Positions 5,384 to 10,199 of a stretch of 10,199 nucleotides of DNA are shown one piece after another (within the stretch, counting starts at the first letter, position 1; each line of letters starts with the position of its first letter). A program made the position numbers and the translations under genes. A model generated the notes under the pieces. The model was not told the origin of the DNA. It worked only from the letters and a program-made list of their open reading frames with translations, and made no database searches. Source of the DNA: Thaumarchaeota archaeon UBA183 (lineage in GTDB: Archaea > Thermoproteota > Nitrososphaeria > Nitrososphaerales > UBA183); assembly GCA_002495205.1 (NCBI GenBank), contig DAEE01000017.1, forward strand, positions 9,096-19,294, read 5' to 3'.

Positions 5384-6679
5384 GTGACGCTAACCCCCGT
5401 CGCCGAAATCAGAGACCCAGTCCACGGATACATCAAGATAACCGAAGCGGAGCGGGACGTGATCGACACCCCGTTTGTACAGCGGCTCAGGAGAATCCAC
5501 CAGCTGGCAGGCGCCTACCTGGTCTACCCGGGGGCCGTCCACACCCGTTTCGATCATGTCACAGGTGCCATGCACGTCGCAGGGGAGATAGCAGACGCCC
5601 TCTCGCTGTGGATCGACCTCTCCCCCGACGCAATCCAAGAAATCAGACTTGCCGCCCTTCTGCACGACGTCGGTCACGGTCCGTTTTCTCACACATTCGA
5701 GGAGGTCCTCGCCGACAAGACTACGACCACCCACGAGGACATTTCGCAGCGGATCATCGCCGAGACGTCGATCCACGATGTGCTGAACAGCCACGGGTTT
5801 TCTGCAAGGAAGATATCCTCCTTCGCGATTGGGAAACAATCGTCCAAGCCGCCTTTCATGAACGAAATCATCGCCGGCGGGCTGAGCGCCGACATAATGG
5901 ACTACCTTCTGCGAGACTCCTACTTCACAGGAGTGGAGTATGGGAAGGTCGACGTGCAGCGCGTAATCGATTCACTTCGCGTGGCTGACAAGCACCTTGC
6001 CATCGACAACGCGGCGCTCTACGCCTTCGAGGCCCTGCTCCTTGCTAGGTATGAGATGTTCAAGGCCGTGTACTTCCACAGGACAGTCAGGGCTGCCGAG
6101 CTGATGCTCGTCAACTCCATGAAGCTGGCAGAGGAGGCGCTTCATCTGACCGACCTTTCCGACATCGACGACTACTTGGAGATGACGGACGAAAGGATTC
6201 TCCATGACCTCGTCTCCCTCGAGCCGGCCAACCCGGACCAGAAGGAGGCCAAGCAGCTCGCGGTAAGCTTCAGGGACAGGCACCTCGTGAAGTGCGTTTT
6301 CGAGCAACTCGTCCAGAGACGGGACAGGGTTGTGGAACAACTCTTCGAGCGGAGCCGCATGAGAGACCAGGTCGTCCTCGACATCGCCGAGAAGGCGAAA
6401 GTAGACACGAAGCACATCTACCTCGACGTCCCCACGACTCCGTCAGTGCCCTACACCTCGGCTAGGCAGGCGCTCACTTCAATCAAGGTCGTCTATGGGG
6501 AGGGGAAGAGCTCTGCACACAAGAACGTACCCCTGAGCGAGTTGCCGCTCGTCGGGTCGATAGCCGGATTCATGGACATCCTGAGAATCTACACGACGGC
6601 CGAGCACAGGACCGCCGTTGAAAGGGCCACAGCCCACCTGTTCTCCGACAGCGGCTACATGACGAAGATATCCGTCTGA
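5384..6679 (+). CDS. HD-domain phosphohydrolase, SAMHD1/dGTPase-like
   Basis: The 431-residue protein has the metal-binding H...HD...D set of the HD superfamily, in the arrangement of the SAMHD1/dNTP-triphosphohydrolase and COG1078 group. It opens with RDPVHGYIKI (10-19), followed by RRIHQL and HTRFDH with His53. Then come LLHDVGHGPFSH with His94-Asp95 (92-103) and SADIMDYLLRDSYFTG with Asp170 (168-183). The group hydrolyses dNTPs or related nucleotides and usually forms oligomers. A C-terminal half of about 240 residues is helical and Arg/Glu-rich. GTG at 5384 is chosen because the TATA-like element lies just upstream and the residues before it do not resemble the family. Being next to tmk fits deoxynucleotide homeostasis. 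The exact substrate is not visible in the sequence. Confidence 0.88.
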   Translation: MTLTPVAEIRDPVHGYIKITEAERDVIDTPFVQRLRRIHQLAGAYLVYPGAVHTRFDHVTGAMHVAGEIADALSLWIDLSPDAIQEIRLAALLHDVGHGPFSHTFEEVLADKTTTTHEDISQRIIAETSIHDVLNSHGFSARKISSFAIGKQSSKPPFMNEIIAGGLSADIMDYLLRDSYFTGVEYGKVDVQRVIDSLRVADKHLAIDNAALYAFEALLLARYEMFKAVYFHRTVRAAELMLVNSMKLAEEALHLTDLSDIDDYLEMTDERILHDLVSLEPANPDQKEAKQLAVSFRDRHLVKCVFEQLVQRRDRVVEQLFERSRMRDQVVLDIAEKAKVDTKHIYLDVPTTPSVPYTSARQALTSIKVVYGEGKSSAHKNVPLSELPLVGSIAGFMDILRIYTTAEHRTAVERATAHLFSDSGYMTKISV

Positions 6680-6708
6680 GAAGTTCCGGCCTAAGAAGGA
6701 AGCTGGTC

Positions 6709-6716
6709 GTAAAATA
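6709..6716 (+). promoter_or_regulatory. candidate TATA element of the helicase gene
   Basis: GTAAAATA is centred about 25 nt before the GTG at 6737, in the short gap after the HD-gene stop. It fits a leaderless helicase transcript. Confidence 0.5.
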
Positions 6717-6736
6717 CTCTCCGCACGTCCCAATAC

Positions 6737-8596
6737 GTGGCCATAGACGAGAGGTTCGCCTACGAGGCCTTCCGCCCGGGACAGAAGGAGCTCGCCCAGC
6801 GGGTCCACGACGCGTGCCTCGACGGTGGGGTCTTGATAGCCGAGGCCATGAGCGGGTTCGGCAAGACGGCCGCAGTCCTGGCGGGGGCACTCTCCGCAGC
6901 CGAGGAGATTGGATGCAAGCTGGTCTACACCTGTCGTACGAAACGGCAGATCAGCAGGGTCGTGGAGGAGGTATCCAGGCTCCAGGAGAAGCACCCGTTC
7001 AAGGCCGTCCCCATGCTGTCGAAGTTCGACTACTGCCTGCTCAGGCGCCAGAGGGCGGTCCCACAGGAGTCGTTCGGTTGGTACTGCGCCTTCAACGTGA
7101 GCAACAACCTCTGCTCCTACTTCCTCAACGTCCCCCTGACAGAGGAGTTTGACCGTCTGGTCGAGGACGTCCTGACGAAGACCCCCCACCACGCCGAACT
7201 CCTCAGGAGGTCCGAAACCGCCTACGTTTGCCCCTACGAAGTTGCCAGGCTGGCGATGGCGCAGGCCGCCGTTGTCGTGGTCCCCTACCAGTACGCCTTC
7301 GACCCGAAGGCGACGCCCGTCCTCTTCGACCGTAACTCGGTGGAACGCAGGAACACCATACTCGTCGCGGACGAGGCGCACAACCTGAGAGACTTCTTCA
7401 GAGGGCTCAACTCGTCCACCCTCACGCTAGACCAGGTCCGGGGGGCAGCCCGGGAGGCGGAGGCGATGCTTATGGACGAGGCGGCGTCCTCCCTCGCTGC
7501 CCTCCTCCGCACCCTGGAAGGATTGATGGCAGAACACGGGGGGTGGATGCTCGACCGGTCGTCGGTACTCGACAGGTTCAGGGCCGACCACGACGCGGCC
7601 TGGCTCCAGAATCTCGCATTCGAGCTCAGCGCGAGCTCCGGGGCCGCCTGGGGGTCTGTAATCTATGAACGGAAGCTTCCGTCGCTGATACTGCGGGTCG
7701 GCGAGTTCCTCGTGAGGCTGTCCTCTTCGAGCAGGTCTGTGCTCGTCAGATGGGAGAATACCCTGGGCCTCGTTGATCCAGACCCTGTGAGGGGCCTTGC
7801 GGAATACCTCGACCAGTTCAGGGGTTCCATCCTACTCTCCGCCACGGTCAACCCGTCAGCCGTGTTCGCTAGGTCGCTGGGCCTTGCGCCGGGCGAGGTG
7901 AAGACCTACGACGCCGCGTCCGGGCCGCTGGTCGTGGTGAGGACGGCAGTGGACACAGGGACTTCCACTAGATACAAGATGAGGACCCCAGAGATGTACT
8001 CCAAGATTGCAGAGAGGATAACGGCCGTAATCAACTCCACGAATTCGGGCGTCGGGGTCTTCGCCCCATCATACTCTGTCCTGGAGGCAATCTACGGCAT
8101 GGTCGCAAACCGGATCAACGACAGGCACATGGTATCAGAAGCGCCGGGCCTTTCGAGCGACCAGGCGGAAGAGGTCTTCGACTCGTTCAGGTCCGCGGAC
8201 GACTCGGTCCTCTTCGCCGTGCAGGGAGGGCGTTTCTCCGAGGGCGAGGATTTCGACGGCGGAGCCATGGGGTCGGTCGTCGTGGTGGGGCTGGCCCTCC
8301 CGCCGCCTTCACCGATGATGTACGCCGAGTACGCGTGCCTGAAGAGGGGAGGGGAGCAGGACTCCTACCTGATGCTCTCGCGCCTCCCCGCACTCCGAAG
8401 GGCGTTCCAGGCCGCGGGGCGGCATGTAAGGCGCCCTGGCAAGAGAGGGACGGTGTTCTTCTTCGACGAGAGGTTCGGTTCGCAGGCAGCAAGGGAGCTT
8501 ATGCCTTCGTGGCTCAGGAGCAACATCACTGTGGGCGACATGACACCAGGACTCATCGTAGAATTCAATCACGAGTTCTGGTCTTCCCAGGGCTGA
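6737..8596 (+). CDS. XPD/Rad3/DinG-like superfamily 2 helicase with iron-sulfur cluster
   Basis: The 619-residue protein is a DNA helicase of the Rad3 group, which unwinds DNA 5' to 3' in repair or replication. In order: a Q-like FRPGQKEL (12-19), Walker A EAMSGFGKT (36-44), and four cysteines at 100, 117, 126 and 165. The last lies in VCPYE, the hallmark of the 4Fe-4S domain. The DEAH box VADEAHN is at 210-216, motif III LLSATVNPS at 366-374, motif V GGRFSEGEDFDG follows, and motif VI QAAGRHVRR is at 558-566 with FFFDERF after it. All catalytic motifs are intact. The spacing between the second and third cysteines (8 residues) is wider than in archaeal XPD (2 residues), and the P-loop reads SGFGKT. 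It may therefore be a paralogue rather than the XPD orthologue. GTG at 6737 follows a TATA-like element. The 3' end overlaps the convergent RNase H-fold gene by 32 bp. Confidence 0.9.
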   Translation: MAIDERFAYEAFRPGQKELAQRVHDACLDGGVLIAEAMSGFGKTAAVLAGALSAAEEIGCKLVYTCRTKRQISRVVEEVSRLQEKHPFKAVPMLSKFDYCLLRRQRAVPQESFGWYCAFNVSNNLCSYFLNVPLTEEFDRLVEDVLTKTPHHAELLRRSETAYVCPYEVARLAMAQAAVVVVPYQYAFDPKATPVLFDRNSVERRNTILVADEAHNLRDFFRGLNSSTLTLDQVRGAAREAEAMLMDEAASSLAALLRTLEGLMAEHGGWMLDRSSVLDRFRADHDAAWLQNLAFELSASSGAAWGSVIYERKLPSLILRVGEFLVRLSSSSRSVLVRWENTLGLVDPDPVRGLAEYLDQFRGSILLSATVNPSAVFARSLGLAPGEVKTYDAASGPLVVVRTAVDTGTSTRYKMRTPEMYSKIAERITAVINSTNSGVGVFAPSYSVLEAIYGMVANRINDRHMVSEAPGLSSDQAEEVFDSFRSADDSVLFAVQGGRFSEGEDFDGGAMGSVVVVGLALPPPSPMMYAEYACLKRGGEQDSYLMLSRLPALRRAFQAAGRHVRRPGKRGTVFFFDERFGSQAARELMPSWLRSNITVGDMTPGLIVEFNHEFWSSQG

Positions 8597-9182
8597 CCAC
8601 CTCCCCCTTCCGAAAGGCGATTTTGGCAGCAGCCACCTGGTCCCGCTGGACCCCTTTCATCTTCGAGCTCCCGGTCGACGTCCCCGATTCATCCACCACT
8701 TCGATGGTCGCTGCAGGGACCTCCTTCCTGAGCCCGTCGACAAGCCTGGAAGCCATGGGCCCGTTCCCATTCCCCACCCTCACAAGCAGGCGGCTTGAGG
8801 GGAGCCCCCTGGCAAACGCTCCGACCCGAGAGCAGACTGCCGCAGCCGAGTCGAAGGTGCTGAATGCCAGCTTCGTCTGCCCGTAGAAGACCGCGAGGCC
8901 TGTCCTCTTTCCAGGGTCCACCCCGACCAGCACAACGTCCCCGTCCCCGGACAGCCGGGCCAAGACCTGGCCCTTGAAGATTCCTGGATTCTCGTCGAGC
9001 CCTTCAAGGGCGACCGCTCTCGAACCGAACTGCCCTGCTTCGTCGGCCGTGGTGAGGATGAGGTCGCACTCCAGGGCCGAGCCAGGGAGGGCGCTCGAGA
9101 ACGGGAGATCCGCCCTCCTCAGCCTTGAGACGAGAGCGTAGTACGCCCTGGCCTTCGCCGTGGCCACGCAGATGCGGTTCAC
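8565..9182 (-). CDS. RNase H-fold protein, RuvC/YqgF-like, with an extra N-terminal domain
   Basis: The 205-residue protein has an N-terminal region of about 75 residues (with AYYALVSRLRR and LTTADEAG) and then an RNase H-type core. The core opens with LVGVDPGKRTGLAVFYG (85-101), where Asp89 is the expected first metal ligand. A glycine-rich strand LLVRVGNGNG (132-141) follows, then VVDESGTS (162-169) and RDQVAAAKIAF (180-190) with Asp181. This order closely parallels YqgF/RuvX (DxG, GLP, DERLTT, D..AA) and RuvC nucleases, which cut or process structured nucleic acids. Nuclease activity is inferred. GTG at 9182 is the start, with no Shine-Dalgarno sequence. The gene is divergent from the RecA-fold gene and convergent with the helicase. 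I do not recognise a named family for the full length. Confidence 0.75.
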   Translation of the reverse strand: MNRICVATAKARAYYALVSRLRRADLPFSSALPGSALECDLILTTADEAGQFGSRAVALEGLDENPGIFKGQVLARLSGDGDVVLVGVDPGKRTGLAVFYGQTKLAFSTFDSAAAVCSRVGAFARGLPSSRLLVRVGNGNGPMASRLVDGLRKEVPAATIEVVDESGTSTGSSKMKGVQRDQVAAAKIAFRKGEVVSPGKTRTRD

Positions 9183-9184
9183 TT

Positions 9185-9192
9185 GAAATATC
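9185..9192 (+). promoter_or_regulatory. candidate TATA element of the RecA-fold gene
   Basis: GAAATATC is centred about 30 nt before the ATG at 9219. It decides the start: the TTG at 9183, which would add 12 residues, lies within or before this element and is unlikely to be transcribed. The element is immediately upstream of the divergent GTG at 9182, so the two promoters share about 40 bp. Confidence 0.5.
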
Positions 9193-9218
9193 GAGGGGCA
9201 GACACCCGGGCTGGCCTA

Positions 9219-9818
9219 ATGAGCTTTAGCAGACGCGAGGCCCAGTCATTCTTTGCTCCTCTGAGGGGAAGGACGGCTACCTTCCTAGTTGACGACAGGG
9301 AAACGAACTTGGAGTTCGCGCGTACCGTCATCAGCCTTCTGGCGCAAACCTCAGACTCAGTGCAGATATTCGATTTGGACGCCTTCTACTCCTCAAACGC
9401 GGACCGGATCTTCGGGCGCCTCGATTCGGCGGCGGCGACCATCAATGTCCCGGAGCCCGGCGCGGACATCGAGTCGGAGTTCGCCAGAACGTTCGGGGGA
9501 AACCAAGGCGTTGTTATCATAGACAGCCTGAACAGCTTCTACCACCTCATCTCTCAGGAGGACGGGAGCTCGCGCAGCAGGAAGCTGAACTTCGCAGTCG
9601 CGAGCCTTTCATACCTCGCGAAGACGAACGCCAAGGCCGTCATCCTCTCCATGTACAGGCGCGAAGGGTTCGCGCGGTGGGGCACGGGGAGGTCAATCTC
9701 GGGCCTCTCTGACATCACGGCATCGGTGACCGCAAGAAGTCAGGAGTTGGTCCTCAGGGTCGAGCGCGGCCCCGGCTGGGAGGGCGGGGGCTTCTCTACC
9801 CGAATCCCTTCAGGATAG
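9219..9818 (+). CDS. RecA/KaiC-fold protein lacking a Walker A motif
   Basis: The 199-residue protein reads like the core of a RecA/RadA-family ATPase. The first strand and helix (TATFLVDDRETNLEFARTV, 19-37) lie where GxxxxGKT should be, but the loop is DDRETN, so nucleotide binding by a standard P-loop is not expected. The Walker B-like strand is intact (GVVIIDSLNSFYHL, 97-110, Asp102). The strand KAVILSMYRR (139-148) resembles the next core strand of the fold. A region with RWGTGRSISGLSDIT (153-167) follows. P-loop-less RecA paralogues are known in archaea and can regulate recombination, but function here is unassigned. ATG at 9219 is preferred over TTG at 9183 because of the TATA-like element between them. 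The 3' end overlaps the convergent membrane gene by 23 bp. Confidence 0.75.
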   Translation: MSFSRREAQSFFAPLRGRTATFLVDDRETNLEFARTVISLLAQTSDSVQIFDLDAFYSSNADRIFGRLDSAAATINVPEPGADIESEFARTFGGNQGVVIIDSLNSFYHLISQEDGSSRSRKLNFAVASLSYLAKTNAKAVILSMYRREGFARWGTGRSISGLSDITASVTARSQELVLRVERGPGWEGGGFSTRIPSG

Positions 9819-10199
9819 CCATGTCGATGCCCGTGAACACGGACACCACGAGGAGCAGGAGCGCAAGCCCGAGGTAAAGGTTGACGGTCCTGGAGCGTAC
9901 CGTCTGCCTGCCGCTCTGGTAGACCAGATAGATTCCCGCGCCGCCGACTATTATCACGAAGGCGTCGACTATGGCCTCGGGGATCGTCATGTTGCTGGCG
10001 CCCGGGTATGGGATGTAGCTCTGGGAGGGGACCAGGAAGAAGACTGCGTTCACGAAGCCAGCCATAAGCGCGACGAGGAGGACGACGTACAGGGCCTGGA
10101 TGAGGCCGCCCCCCCTTGTCAGCGACGAGACGAGGCCTAGCAGGGCGTCCTTCAACGCCCCAATCGTCTTCTTGTAAGCAGACCCAATGACTGTTCTTA
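9796..10199 (-). CDS. three-helix membrane protein of unknown function, 5'-partial at the window edge
   Basis: From a TTG at 10155 the frame gives 119 residues, but it stays open to the right edge with no stop. The extra residues (TVIGSAYKKTIGALKDAL) look like a genuine amphipathic N-terminus. The true start is therefore probably beyond the window, and I annotate the gene as partial. Counting from the TTG, transmembrane segments are about 18-42, 57-82 and 90-115. An extracytoplasmic loop (VPSQSYIPYPGASNMT) carries a possible N-glycosylation site. Basic residues between helices 2 and 3 (SGRQTVRSR) suggest a cytoplasmic loop there. No catalytic motif is visible and I do not recognise the family. 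Its 3' end overlaps the RecA-fold gene by 23 bp. Confidence 0.7.
   Translation of the reverse strand, partial: RTVIGSAYKKTIGALKDALLGLVSSLTRGGGLIQALYVVLLVALMAGFVNAVFFLVPSQSYIPYPGASNMTIPEAIVDAFVIIVGGAGIYLVYQSGRQTVRSRTVNLYLGLALLLLVVSVFTGIDMAILKGFG

Noticed and set aside
6479..7381. Long open frame of 300 codons on the minus strand across the HD/helicase junction
   Set aside because: It lies antisense to two well-supported genes with intact motifs and shows no recognisable domain. GC-rich DNA commonly leaves such antisense frames open.

Overview
The window is compact, GC-rich archaeal DNA. Support for Archaea comes from a 51-codon Sec61-beta/SecG gene, a DUF2070 membrane protein (a family essentially confined to archaea), an XPD/Rad3-type iron-sulfur helicase, and promoters built from an AT-rich TATA element 24-31 nt upstream of the start codon, mostly without a Shine-Dalgarno sequence. 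Gene content and neighbourhood fit the Thermoproteota/Nitrososphaeria side of the archaeal tree. That placement is an inference and is not proven here.

Left part (1-2600). A small two-helix membrane protein at the left edge converges on a minus-strand sulfur operon. In transcription order the operon reads DsrE3-type sulfurtransferase, TusA, a sulfide:quinone-oxidoreductase-like flavoprotein, then an ArsR-family regulator. These genes are 3 and 8 nt apart or overlap by 8 nt, so they are very probably one transcript. Together they resemble a cytoplasmic sulfane-sulfur relay (TusA and DsrE3 as carriers) joined to a membrane-peripheral flavoenzyme and a thiol-containing repressor.

Middle part (2601-5383). 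A 160-bp divergent intergenic region holds TATA-like elements for both directions and two short inverted repeats of identical 5-N5-5 layout. Rightward of it lie the Sec61-beta gene and a DUF2070 protein that overlaps it by 20 nt from a TTG start. A thymidylate kinase of the GKR P-loop type follows, with its own promoter.

Right part (5384-10199). An HD-domain phosphohydrolase (SAMHD1/dGTPase-like) sits next to thymidylate kinase, which suggests deoxynucleotide metabolism. Then come an XPD/DinG-like helicase, a convergent RNase H-fold (RuvC/YqgF-like) protein, a divergently transcribed RecA-fold protein that has lost its P-loop, and a partial three-helix membrane protein at the right edge. The helicase, RNase H-fold and RecA-fold genes form a compact nucleic-acid-processing neighbourhood with no assigned pathway. 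I found no tRNA, rRNA, CRISPR array, insertion sequence or gene-free stretch longer than 160 bp.
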